Assembly: GCA_964016985.1 (NCBI GenBank)
Contig: OZ024823.1
Coordinates: 25,570,095 to 25,634,094 of the forward strand
From: Anodontia alba
Lineage: Eukaryota > Mollusca > Bivalvia > Lucinida > Lucinidae
Length of the DNA: 64,000 nt
Reading direction: 5' to 3'
Shown here piece by piece: positions 51,881 to 61,934 of this stretch; positions within the stretch are counted from its first letter, which is position 1, and each line of letters starts with the position of its first letter. The notes beneath the pieces are model-generated. The model was not told the DNA's origin. It worked only from the letters and a program-made list of their open reading frames with translations, and made no database searches. Made by a program: the position numbers and the translations under genes.

Positions 51881-52775
51881 GTGGTGATATGGGTGCAAAA
51901 GGGTGCCGGAATTCTGAAGAAATAAAGCATTTCTTCTTATGTTTGTGTTTAAAACTTCAAAAAAAAATAGTCTAGAGAACTTTCTGTTCATTAAATACCC
52001 CACTGAGAAGGGCCGGGGCCTAACTTTACGCAAGCACATTAGAGAAGTTCCAAAGCTTATCACAGATTACGGTATGTGTCTGGTTGAAGTTCAGGTGCTG
52101 TACAATTTACTGGCGAAGAAGGAAGGCACTGATCAGCTCTCTTTTCGCATCCAAGAAAATGTTTTTTATGTAATGACCTGGCTCACAGAGTTCTAGGCAT
52201 TACATGCATTAGTTGCCATGCCATCACTCAACGACAGTTACAAACGTTTCTGAAGTAAAACATGAGTTGTTTTAACAGACGTTTTCATAATCACGCTGAT
52301 TTATTCACAGAAATATCAATTCTTTTTCATGCTAACGCCAAGACGGCACCTTCTCAAAGGTAATTGTAAGAAAATGTTTCATCACCTGTGCTCTTTGCAA
52401 CTCTCCTTCCTAATGTTGAGTTAAAACTGGAATTAGAAACGTCGGCTAAAGCTTTAACTCTTGTCTTTATGCGGAGCGATGACTTTCTACGTCTTCCTTG
52501 CGCAAGTGCACAATCCGGGCACTATTTTTTTGAGTTTTTACCAAATAAGGAATGTAAGTCAAACTTAACTTGCTCTTATTACATAGATGGCGAGTGGGAA
52601 AATGTCAATTTTACCATGACACGTCCGTTTTTTTTTTTTTTTTGTTTTTTGTTTTTTTTTGTTTTTTTTTGTTTTGTTATTTTTTACATAAGCCGTATTA
52701 TTCTATGAAAAAGCGGTATATGTAACCAGCATATGCGTACAACGAAAGTCCAAATCACCCTGCATATCCGCTTAG
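51881..52775. other. Unassigned stretch, includes the short repeat shared with 11.5 kb
   Basis: Frames open at 51,939-52,196 and 52,388-52,650 have no recognisable domain, and the first overlaps a dispersed repeat (see 11,531). T-rich run at about 52,628-52,685. Confidence 0.35.
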
Positions 52776-52777
52776 TT

Positions 52778-52828
52778 TTTTAATACTGAACACGCTCTGG
52801 GCAAATTCAGCAGATAACAAATTGATGC

Positions 52829-52862
<34 letters not shown>

Positions 52863-52966
52863 CCTTTGATATTAGAGACAGTTGCCATGAAATGTCAAAT
52901 CCTATTTTCTGGAAAAAATGAAATTATCGTCTACGGAAACTTTTACGGAGCATGCTAAGCGTTAAT
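52778..52966 (-). mobile_element. TTAA-1 element with T run
   Basis: GAACACGCTCTGGGCAAATT to GGAGCATGCTAAGCGTTAA; about 30 T at 52,831-52,862 replace part of the left arm. Confidence 0.65.
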
Positions 52967-53246
52967 CTATAGTATCATCGATCTTTCAAGCGAAGTGACT
53001 TATCACGATACTCGAAGTCGCAGGGTGATTGGGGGCTTCGCTGTGCGCACATAACTAAAGACACATTTTCTTCATGCACCACCCCTTTCTCATCGCTTCG
53101 TATTAAGGAAGAGTTTTCTCTACGAGTTGTTGCTTTCATTCAAACTTCAAATTTCATTTGATAATAAGTCATGCCTCGTATAATTTAAGTTCTGCTTATA
53201 TATTGATTGATTTATGAGAACGGTCAGTAGAAACATCGCAGGATTT

Positions 53247-53692
53247 TTAAACCATTTTAGACTGAAAATAGTCCCCACACACAGTTTAGGTATATGATTT
53301 AGATATTCCTAGCATGCCTATATAATTTTGACCCCCTTAAACTACACTTTTATATTGTAATACTGGAGTTTATATGGGAATACACTATTTTTCTTATTTT
53401 TGCTCAAAAACATAGATTGTGGGTACCCGTTAGAACCGCCTCGCCGAGGCGGTTCTAACGAGTACCCACAGTATATGTTTTGAGCAGAAATATGAAATAT
53501 ATCAGAGGTTTTCATCTGAAAATTTTCAGGTTTTAGAGATGAAATTTTCTATATATTTGAATAGGTGTGTTTTCGTAATGTATTTGCAGAAAGTGGTGAT
53601 CTTGATCAGACGCTGCATTCTGCAACGGGTCTGATCTGGGTCTGCTCTGTTTGCCAGTTACCGTTGGAGGTCTCCAGACTAAAATGGGTTAA
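53247..53692 (+). mobile_element. TTAA-2b element carrying a nested PAL-A
   Basis: TTAAACCATTTTAGACTGAA to CAGACTAAAATGGGTTAA. After TTTAGATATTCCTAG the sequence switches to PAL-A and resumes at ATTTGCAGAAAGTGGTGATC. Confidence 0.8.
53312..53580 (+). mobile_element. PAL-A copy 15, nested in TTAA-2b
   Basis: The left end lacks CATCACGAAA and starts at GCATGCCTATATAA; the right end GTAATG is intact. Core hairpin nearly perfect. Confidence 0.8.
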
Positions 53693-53714
53693 TTTTCTTG
53701 TGTCCCTAGACGGG

Positions 53715-53760
53715 CATGAACAAACTGTGTAGACCCAGATCAGACGCCACACGCGTTACA
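53715..53760. mobile_element. TTAA-2 core fragment
   Basis: ACTGTGTAGACCCAGATCAG then ACGCC; the second arm is missing. Confidence 0.45.
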
Positions 53761-53791
53761 AACGGTAAATACGGTAGTTTGTTTTACATAC

Positions 53792-54127
53792 ATAAAACTT
53801 CAATGACTCGAACACCTATGCACCGGGATTATTTTCTTTCGCGGCTGATCTGAGGCTCTTGCGAATTCTTCCGATAGCTCAAAATTATTTCTGAATTTGT
53901 GATGAACTTGTGTTGTGTGTACTCATTTGAATAGATTCTAATGAGGAGCGATTCTAATGAGAACACTCAACATACCATTACTTTATAGAAGATAGAAAAG
54001 GCATCCCGAAATTATGCCCATAACCTCATGACCTGGCGTTATGATTAACCCTCAGTGATTCGAACTACCCATGTCTAGAACAAATTTTCCATGGTCCCAA
54101 AGATGTTCGAGCCATTGAAGTTCGACT
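53792..54127 (+). mobile_element. PAL-D pogo-like MITE, copy 2, diverged
   Basis: CATAAAACTTCAATGACTCG to GAGCCATTGAAGTTCGACT, TA at 53,790-53,791. Core retains TTGTGTGTACTCATTTGAAT and GAGCGATTCTAATGAG with lost apex. Confidence 0.7.
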
Positions 54128-54600
54128 TCACAAGTACCTTTACACAATATCTGGACCTTTTTTTCAGAATTCAAATAGCGAATAAAAAATGTCGCAACCA
54201 AAGACAACTGCAGATTGCAGATTCGAAATGCATCGAAGTTCTGAAAAACGTGAACTCTGAGATCTTCGTTAAAGCCTCTTTTGAACACGTAGCCATGCGC
54301 TAAAGTGCAGGTCATTATTCACAAAGCTAGACTGAATGCAGTTGCATAGGGGAAAACGATTGAAATCGCCTTATTTTAAATCAGTTGACAACCGTTTTGC
54401 ATTTCACTTGTCTTGCCCACGCTTCATTATGCTGTCTGATACTTTCTTCAACTATTGATATAGACAAGTCTCTTTTAACTCGCTTACTTAGCAATGGTAA
54501 TGAAATGAAATTGCCTGTTCAATTGTAGGCTTTGACTCAAGGGTTTAATTTGCATTTCAGATTTTTGGCAAACATGAATAGTCGTATTGGAAAGAATATT
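54128..54600. other. Unassigned non-coding stretch
   Basis: Open frames on both strands at 54,052-54,315 mirror each other and have no domain; nothing else recognised. Confidence 0.35.
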
Positions 54601-54607
54601 GTGCTGT

Positions 54608-54745
54608 GTATATCCTAAGTATTCGGACAGACAGACAGACAGACAGGCCTGGCAAAATAGTGTAGACCCTGATCAGATGCGGCGTCTGATCAGGGTCTAC
54701 ACCGTTTGCCCAACATCTAGCAGTTCTTAGACACATCAACAGGTA
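54608..54745 (+). mobile_element. TTAA-2d core copy
   Basis: TATCCTAAGTATTCGGACAG, an (ACAG)n run, then GTGTAGACCCTGATCAGATG / GTCTGATCAGGGTCTACAC (54,659-54,705). Confidence 0.65.
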
Positions 54746-55130
54746 GTCAAATTGACGTCTAAAATTTTAGGACTGGTATGGTTGGGGGCTAAGGGGTACC
54801 AATATTTAGGTTAAGTATGATAGGTATAACTTCTTAAGGGAACTTGTCTGTGTACTTTCAACAATCTTTTTTCATATGTTCTCAAGGTTTCTGCTTAGCA
54901 GTATATTCAGACTAATATTTTTGTTTATGGAAACATATGTTTTGGGATCTTAAAAGAAGTGTCTCTATGAGCCGATCTAAAAGAGATAAAAGAAGATCTG
55001 CTTCTTTGAACCTGTTTCTTTGAAACGTGTCTCGGGATCCCTTGGAGATTCAGTTTCTACAAGAAGATTCTTATGAAACCATCAAAAAAAATAAAAAAAA
55101 AATTAAAAAAAATATGAATAATTTAGCCTC
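54746..55130. other. Unassigned non-coding stretch
   Basis: GATCTAAAAGAGATAAAAGAAGATC-like short repeats near 54,975-55,005; no gene. Confidence 0.4.
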
Positions 55131-55135
55131 AACGT

Positions 55136-55350
55136 CAGAAAGCATACTTTCGGACTTATGCGCGCAGCGAAGATTCTGATCTGACTGCGCGAATTCGCGC
55201 ATCTGCGCGAATTCGCGCAGTCTGATCTGAATCTTCTCTGACGTATTTTGGAGAGGCAAGGATGCAAAGACTGATCAGACTGCGCGTATGCGCGGGCTGG
55301 TTTGTGTCTTCGGTGTGCGCAAATGTCCGTTTTCTCCCATTGAGGCTCAA
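55136..55350 (+). mobile_element. GCGC-family MITE, copy 4
   Basis: CATACTTTCGGACTTATGCG to GTGTGCGCAAATGTCCG then TTTTCTCCC. Apex duplicated: GCGCGAATTCGCGC occurs twice (about 55,187-55,219). Confidence 0.7.
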
Positions 55351-55705
55351 TTTTGTCCAATTTTAACAGTATATCTGTAATCTGCAAAATGTTAATATTC
55401 AGTTTAGGACGGCTACAGTTGGCATCTAGAATTTGTCTTTTACGATACTCTGTGTCCCCATGGGATCACTTATGGTTATTTTCATATTCGTGCTTCGTCT
55501 CTTCACTCTACAGAATTCTATCAATCTGGACAGGCTCAACGTGATTTGGAGAAAAACTGGGAATATTTTAAAAATATATTCTAGTTGCTTTGTTATTTGG
55601 ATCTATATAATTCACACTTCAGTCGGTGCTCAGGAATATAGTGTCTAAAGATCGTTGGAGCAAATTGCAGTGACACCGTGAGAGCCCCCACAAGTGATTT
55701 CCTTC
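55351..55705. other. Unassigned non-coding stretch
   Basis: Nothing recognised. Confidence 0.4.
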
Positions 55706-55707
55706 AC

Positions 55708-55891
55708 GTTCTGCATGCTATTAAAATTTTCAGCAGATGACATATTATTATTGTTTTTTTCAGAAAATAGACTTTGACATTCCATGCGAGATAATTTGGA
55801 CGAAATGTCAAAGCATATTTTCATGGAAAATGAGAAAAAATATCGCCAGTTTCTTGTCTGCTGAATTAATCCAGTAAGTGGAAAAGTTTAA
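55708..55891 (+). mobile_element. TTAA-1 element
   Basis: TTCTGCATGCTATTAAAATT, CAGCAGATGACATATTATT, partly paired centre, then TTCTTGTCTGCTGAATTAAT and GTTTAACC. Confidence 0.6.
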
Positions 55892-56335
55892 CCTAGTAAT
55901 AGCAGGGAGTCCGTAGTGGACTTCATCATCATGCAGGAGGGAAGGTTCCATTAGCTATTTAAAGAGGTGTTAAATAATACTGCTTTGTTTCTCTTATTGT
56001 AAACATTTACCCATTATAACACCATTCAAAATTGTAGCACTTGATATTCTAACATATATTGTTATTATTTTATATATATGTCCATGACATTTCATCAGAT
56101 GCTCTTTTCTGCGTCGTCTGAGCTGGGTATGTGTTATCTACCAATGTATTTTTTAGGGATTGGGAACGCTGAGCACTAATGGTTTAACATTTCAACATGT
56201 ATGTGTACAAATTTCTTGGACATATCTGAAGTCTTACGGAATCAAAATATTAATATCTGGGATTTGTAAACATATTTGTGTCTTTGATCTACTCCTTGGT
56301 ACCTGTCACAAGACGTCGTTTCGTTTGTAGAGCCT
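55892..56335. other. Unassigned non-coding stretch
   Basis: Nothing recognised beyond a TTAA-2-like scrap near 56,090 (CATCAGATGCTCTTTTCTGC). Confidence 0.4.
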
Positions 56336-56339
56336 CTAT

Positions 56340-57355
56340 TTGGTCTCTTTTCTAGTGTAGTATGATAAATGTGTTTGGTTTCTTTTCTAGCGCAATATGA
56401 TATTGTGTTTGATTTCTTTTCTAGTGCCGTATGATATTGTGTTTGGTTTCTTTTCTTGTGCCGTATGATAATGTGGGTGGTTTCTTTTCTAGTGCCGTAT
56501 GATATTGTGTTTGGTTTCTTTTCTTGTGCCGTATGATAATGTGGGTGGTTTCTTTTCTAGTGCCGTATGATATTGTGTTTGGTTTCTTTTCTTGTGCAAT
56601 ATGATATTGTGTTTTGTTTCTGTTCTTGTTCAATATAGCATTGTGTTTGATTTCTTTACTTGTGCAATATGATATTGTGTTTGTTTGTTTTTTTCTAGTG
56701 CAACATGATATTGTGTTTGGTTTCTTTTCTAGTGCCCTATGATACTGTGTTTGTTTTTTTTCTAGTGCCGTATGATTATTGTGTTTGGGTTTTTTTCTAG
56801 TGCCGTATGATATTGTGTTTGATTTCTTAACTTGTGCAATATGATATTATGTTTGGTTTCTTTTCTTGTGCAATATGATATTGTGTTGACTTTCTTTTCT
56901 ATGCAGTATGATATTATGTTTGATTTCGTTTCTAGTGTTGTATTATATTGTGTTTGGTTCCGTTTTTTTGTGTAATATAATATTATATTTTGTTTCGTTT
57001 CTTTCTGGTATAGCATGACACTGTGTTGGCTTTCTTTTCTAGAGCAGTATGATTTCGTGTTTGATTCCTTTTTTGTGTACTATAATATTGTCTTGGATTT
57101 ATTTTCTAGCGCAGTATGATATTTTGTTTTATTTCTAATATAGTGTAGTATGACATTGTGTTTGGTTTCTTTTCAAGTGTAATTTGAATATGTTGTTTGG
57201 TTTCTTTTCTAATGCAGTACGATATTGCCTTGGCTTCATTTTCTTCTGCAGTATGATATTGTGTTCGGTTCCTCTCTAGTGTAGTATGATATTGTGCTGG
57301 CTTTCTTTCAATTGCTGTATCATGTGTTTAGTTTGTTTTCTAGTGTAGTATATGC
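56340..57355. repeat. 34-bp minisatellite, about 30 units
   Basis: Unit of the form GATATTGTGTTTGGTTTCTT TTCTAGTGCCGTAT; adjacent starts are 34 bp apart in the best part (for example 56,401 and 56,435). Units near 56,400-56,590 are most alike and alternate in variant (GATATTGTGTTTGG versus GATAATGTGGGTGG), while both flanks are diverged. Minus-strand Asn/His/Lys-rich frames here are repeat artefacts. Confidence 0.9.
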
Positions 57356-58112
57356 CATGTTAACCAGTTGTTAAAACGACGGGTACAAAATTATGTCTCC
57401 TGCAAGTTTTCTTTTTTTTTCTTTTTTTGAAAATCCGGTGAACAACGCCGCAGCAACCTCTTTTTGATATTTCCGCCACTTAAAGACATCATTACAACAT
57501 TGAAACGACGTTTATGCGATGTGTTTGCTGAGAAGCTTGCGATTCAAACTTAACTACCCCTTTCAGTTATACAATGGACGCATAAAATAAAAACTTGCTC
57601 ACTTGCTCATTTTAAAACTTCGTGTTAAATTTGCATTCTTAAGATCCATCACGCATTTTCATTATACTCGTAAATATAATTGGCAATGTCCTTTTCAAAA
57701 ATATGTGCTTGTTTGTTTTAAAGCGCCGGGAAGTGAAACGAGCCATGGTTGCTATATTTTCAACTACAAAATAACTGCTAAGGATTTCGTACCTGACTTT
57801 CGGTAATTTTGGTCCCGTCTAATTACTTGTAAAATGTTAATCTTAGGGTTAATGTATAATAATTTCAGGTTAGACGGTTTCAGGCTTAAGCTTATGATTT
57901 TTATGTTAAAATAATTTTACATCTGTCGAAACTTAGCTGCAGTATTTTGTGCATGCTTAGTTTTATGACATTAAAATAGGTCCAGTCAAAAGGAAAGTGA
58001 ATCTTAGAGGTGGGCTTCAGGAATGTAGAGAGTTCCTTTTTTGGGCATCATCAAGTAAAAACGTGTCTTCAGACAAGCGCAGTCTAATCAGGACCGTCGT
58101 TGTCGGCTTATT
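57356..58112. other. Mostly unassigned; possible old ACGTTG-family relic
   Basis: ACAACATTGAAACGACGTTT then ATGCGATGTGTTTGCTGAG near 57,494-57,530 resembles an ACGTTG-family right end. No gene recognised. Confidence 0.35.
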
Positions 58113-58116
58113 TAAG

Positions 58117-58386
58117 GGGATAGATTACACTTGGTATATTTTCCGCCATTTTTACAAATGAGACAATTTTTGCTAATTCCAATTTACCTACCCTAGTTAA
58201 CCAGACCCTTTCTGAAAGGGGGTCTGCTCTAAAAGGAAAGAAGTTGTTCCCATGGTTCTGAAAAGAGGTCTTCTCAAAAAGGAAAGAATTTGCTCCCCAT
58301 GGGAGTAAATTCTTTCCTTTTAGAGCAGACCCCTTTTCAGAAGGGGACATAAACTGTCTCTCCCCTGAAAGTGTATCCATTCCGCT
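58117..58386 (+). mobile_element. GGAGC-family element, full-length reference copy
   Basis: GGGGATAGATTACACTTGGT to TGAAAGTGTATCCATTCCGC. Hairpin AAAGGAAAGAATTTGCTCCC / GGGAGTAAATTCTTTCCTTT at about 58,278-58,325, preceded by an extra partial arm (GGTCTGCTCTAAAAGGAAAG). Confidence 0.8.
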
Positions 58387-58722
58387 TAATCATTAGATAC
58401 ATGTAATGTAGTTTTTACTATTAAAGAAGGCCTGCTCGACATGACCTTAATAGAATTGACTGGGCCGTTAAACTCCAAACCAACGACCAGAGAAGGACAA
58501 AGACAGAATTATCTCAGTTTGCACATTTGATGTATACCCGACGACCCTTTTCTCTTAACGTGTCATTTAAGAAAACATGACCGTGTCTGTCAAAAAGGTA
58601 CCCTGTCGGATATATGAATAACCAATGTGAAGCTCTGTTTATGTATCCTTGAAGTCTGATCAGTCAGGTTGGTCAGGGGGTTCGCATACAGAATGTCATA
58701 TTAGAACATTCGCTTTTCACCA
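58387..58722. other. Unassigned non-coding stretch
   Basis: Nothing recognised. Confidence 0.4.
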
Positions 58723-58950
58723 GTTAATCCATTTATGGCGAATGAACTTTTCTACCATAATTCTGGACAAGTCCATTTTCTATATAAGGGGTTTCTGATT
58801 AGTTTTTATTATCATCATGATTTGTAGAAATTTCTAAACTTAATGCAAACAGTAAAGGCCCAGATCAGACGCCGCGTTCTTCGGCGTCTGATCTGGGTCT
58901 TCACTGTTTGCCAATACCCTTTTTCATGGGACGCTAGGCTTAAATGGGTT
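58723..58950 (+). mobile_element. TTAA-2a element, full length
   Basis: TTAATCCATTTATGGCGAAT to GACGCTAGGCTTAAATGGGT; hairpin AGGCCCAGATCAGACGCCGC / GCGTCTGATCTGGGTCTTCA nearly perfect. Confidence 0.8.
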
Positions 58951-59260
58951 CATGTATTTTGGGGGTGTGTAGGAGAGGGTCTAGTGGCTATGTCCCTGAT
59001 CCGACTGAGTGCTGTGGGTACTGAAACGAGTCTGCCTTTTGAGAGTTAAAGCATTAATGGGTAAACAGCTTACAATCCCATGGGATTTAAAAGATCTAAA
59101 TGATTTTTATTCTGTCCCATACCTGAATTGTCTGTTTTAATGTATTTTTCTAACAATCGTAATGATGCCTTTATTAATCCAACTTTACAATTCCGTTTGA
59201 AGTCGATTTGGAATGAAGAGCTATTTTATTGGGAACAAAATATTATTACATCTCTGCAAA
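58951..59260. other. Unassigned non-coding stretch
   Basis: Nothing recognised. Confidence 0.4.
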
Positions 59261-59262
59261 TT

Positions 59263-59471
59263 ATTAACGCTAATCATGTTGGGTAAAATTTTCAGCAGAC
59301 GAAAATACTATCTCTGCAAATTATAAACGTTTTGCACTTTGGATACATTTTTCAGCAGACGATGTATTTAAATATTTTCCTATTTATCCCAAAATCTGTT
59401 TTCTGGGGAAAAATGAGAAACTATCATCAATTTGTCGTCTGCTGAATTAGCCCAGCGAGTGGTAAGGGTTA
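59263..59471 (+). mobile_element. TTAA-1 element with duplicated left end
   Basis: TTAACGCTAATCATGTTGGG to CGAGTGGTAAGGGTTAA. The left end motif set (AAATTATTAACG ... TTTTCAGCAGACGA) appears twice in succession (59,258-59,303 and 59,316-59,362). Confidence 0.7.
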
Positions 59472-59748
59472 ATGTACCAGTTCTGATTGAAAACAAAGAT
59501 GAACTGAGGATGAAATTCTAGCACTAAGCTTAAAAGTTACAAAAATTTGGAGTGAGGTTTACGTTCATTTTGTTATACATCTAGTTAAAACAGAAGACAA
59601 GGATAAAGCAGTAGATCAAAACATCAACCTGTTTGTGACCTCTGGCAGACGACAGCCAGGTTAAACAGAAGTGTTTATTCTAATTAATCAAAACCATAAT
59701 CTGTTAAACATACAACATCCGAAAAACAATACTTTTATCCGCATAGCT

Positions 59749-60042
59749 ATGGCGGGAAACACAGGTATGCCAAAAGGAATGACACTGTCGTCTGCCGCAG
59801 CAGACGATGCTTACTGTTTGGGTGTTAAGAAAGCGGGACAATTTGTGGACGATGCGGAAGCCATCAGAGACATGGTAAATAATTCGGATTGTAGTTTATC
59901 TGAACAATTGGATATAGAAATGCATAAAATTGAAGAGATGATAAGGTGCTTAGAACATCTGGAACGTCAGTTTGAAATCCAGAGGAAAAGTAATCAGACG
60001 ATATTTAAAAGTGTCACGGAAATTATGATCAGCGATGTTCAG
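59749..60042 (+). CDS. Candidate first coding exon of an unidentified host gene
   Basis: ATG at 59,749 is the first in its frame and has G at +4 and G at -3 (GCTATGG). The frame stays open for exactly 98 codons to CAG at 60,040-60,042, followed by GTAAGT, a consensus splice donor, so the exon ends in phase 0. The product is mixed in composition, with an Ala/Asp-rich N-terminus and an acidic, heptad-like helical stretch at about 50-85 (SEQLDIEMHKIEEMIRCLEH), which suggests a coiled coil. I do not recognise the family. No acceptor exon was found downstream in the window; the sequence after the donor is a GCGC-b element. The ORF contains TCGTCTGCCGCAGCAGACGA, a palindrome made of the TTAA-1 end motif, so partial repeat origin is possible. 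A chance ORF is the main alternative. Confidence 0.4.
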
Positions 60043-60062
60043 GTAAGTTATAATAATAATTA

Positions 60063-60290
60063 GGCCACGCCAAGCGAGAAAGCGTCTTCGAACATGCGCA
60101 TTAGAAAATGCACAGATCCAGATCCTCCTCCGCATGCGCAATGTCTCATCCGGGCCTTTGTTCTCCATTGATACATTCTCTAATATCCAATGATTCTGGC
60201 AGCGGACAACGAAGGCCCAGATCAGACTAGTCTGATCTGGGCCTTCGCTGTCCGCGCATGCACCAAAGGCACATTTTTTGCTTTGGACGG
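60063..60290 (+). mobile_element. GCGC-b element, copy 2
   Basis: GGCCACGCCAAGCGAGAAAG to TGCACCAAAGGCACATTTTT; hairpin ACGAAGGCCCAGATCAGACT / AGTCTGATCTGGGCCTTCGC with the GCGC apex lost. Begins about 20 bp after the candidate splice donor. Confidence 0.75.
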
Positions 60291-60312
60291 CTTATTTTAT
60301 ATGAAAATGATA

Positions 60313-60450
60313 CCTCAAGATGAGTGGATACGCTTGAAAGATTGTATCACTAGTTTGCAAAGAGGCAACTTTATCAGTCAGGAAGCTGTCACCCTGGTAT
60401 TTGAAACCTTTCAAAGTCGAGGCCACTCTTAAAGGAAAGAATAGGCTCCC
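60313..60450 (+). mobile_element. GGAGC-family element, diverged left half
   Basis: GAGTGGATACGCTTGAAAGA, AAGAGGCAACTTTATCAG and CTCTTAAAGGAAAGAATAG follow the family order. The open frame here is therefore not an exon. Confidence 0.5.
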
Positions 60451-60719
60451 TCATACGCTCCCAGAGGCAGCTAACTTTTTTCTTTAAAAACGGCCTCCAG
60501 TGAGTGGGAGGCAAATATTTCCATGCCAGAGTTATTTCTCCAAAAGGTGTCCATTTTCCTAAGAACCAGGTCGCTATGAATAGAAGCCGTCTTAACTTGG
60601 ACCGCGTCACGAAATGGGTATTCTGTTCTGGTGGGGTGGGGTCTGTGTGTACATAGAGGAATAGGGGACAGAAATCAACTACAACATTCCCGCTGTCTGA
60701 TGATGAATTTTGTTGTTGT

Positions 60720-60750
<31 letters not shown>

Positions 60751-61338
60751 CTTGTTGTTTTTTCTTTTTTTTTTTTTTTTCTTTTTTTTTTTTTTCGGGA
60801 GTAGATTCTACAATATTCGAGCTTAACCCGGAGAGAGGTCCCAGTCGCCGACTTCGGACCCGTTATTTTTTTTTCTTCTTCTTTCTTTCTTACCGCTGTA
60901 TTTAAAGACGTATTTGACCATACGTGAGAGTTAACAGTTACTTACCGAAAGCGGACGGATAGTTCTTTTCAGTTAATAATGGTCTGTTTTTTGTTGTTGT
61001 TGTTGTTGTTGTTGTTGTGTTTTGTTTTTTGTTTGTTTGTTTTTTGTTGTTGTTTTTTTTTTTTTTTTTTGTTTTTTGTTTTCTTTTTTCTGCACGACAC
61101 TGCTAGAAGATTATGTATGGTCAGACAGAAACAGTAAATATGACCAAATGTCATCATAAAGTGCCTTTCGAAGTCCAGTGCATCTAGCAGTAAATTAGAG
61201 GAGCCTCCATGTCTGTACAATAAATATATTTCATGCGCAATAGAGCAACCGCTCTGTAGCAGTCCATCCTGGCTAGTGTAGAGAGGTGGCAAAAGAACAA
61301 ATAACTCAGTATATAACGAGCTTATGTACAGTAGGAAT
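60451..61338. repeat. Low-complexity region, several T-rich runs
   Basis: T runs at about 60,720-60,795, 60,867-60,890 and 60,987-61,090 (TTG and TTTTG repeats); otherwise unassigned. Confidence 0.7.
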
Positions 61339-61340
61339 TA

Positions 61341-61681
61341 CAGTGAACCCTCTTACAACGACAGCATTTGTTCCCTATGACGTTGCCATTAAAATAAATT
61401 TGCTGTTGTACAGAATACTTAATGAGCAGATTGATATGTAAGAAAGGTCTTGTTTTGTTCTTATTTCCTCATAGAACACATGTTTTGGATATTTGTTAGA
61501 ATCGCCTGAGGCGATTCTAACAAATATCCAAAACATATGTTTCTTTAAAGTATTATATACAATATTATTGCATTATTTGTGACTAATTGTTACTTCTTAA
61601 GCGAAGGTCCCGTGAAAGACAAATTGTCATTATAATGAATTTTGTCGGTGTATCGGGTGTCGGTATAAAGAGGGTTGTCTG
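61341..61681 (+). mobile_element. PAL-B pogo-like MITE, copy 3
   Basis: CAGTGAACCCTCTTACAACG (TA at 61,339-61,340) to GTATAAAGAGGGTTGTCTG. Core 61,478-61,540 is perfect, apex shortened to GCCTGAGGC. Confidence 0.85.
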
Positions 61682-61699
61682 TTAAACAAACGAGAAAAT

Positions 61700-61925
61700 C
61701 ATGATTTGTTTGAGTTGAGGTTTTGCGGCCCAGTCAACCCAATGGGGTCATGTCGAGCGCGGTCAGTTTACCGAACCACACTTTTACTGGGCAGGCGGTT
61801 AACCAGTATTGTGCAGTTTCTTTCGCCAGAAACTGACAACTACCCTTCTTGAATCAGCGGAAGGGAGGGAATGACCGTAGAAAACATTTCATGATCAGTT
61901 TCCACGAAAGAATGTTGCCGACGAC
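61700..61925 (+). repeat. Candidate bivalve SINE-body or conserved repeat
   Basis: GCGGCCCAGTCAACCCAATG, GGCGGTTAACCAGTATTGTG and GAAACTGACAACTACCCTTC then TTGAATCAG resemble, from memory, a block often seen in bivalve sequences upstream of tRNA-like units. No second copy in the window, so the call is weak. Confidence 0.3.
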
Positions 61926-61934
61926 CGGGAGCAG

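Noticed and set aside
54052..54315. Overlapping open frames on both strands
   Set aside because: Opposite-strand mirror frames without motifs; the start lies in the right arm of a PAL-D element.
56421..57016. Asn/His/Lys-rich minus-strand open frames resembling a repetitive protein
   Set aside because: They are the translation of the 34-bp minisatellite, whose period is not a multiple of three.
60300..60432. Second exon for the candidate gene at 59.7 kb (open frame with a Trp/Leu-rich helix)
   Set aside because: The sequence follows the left half of the GGAGC element block by block, and lacks a clear acceptor.
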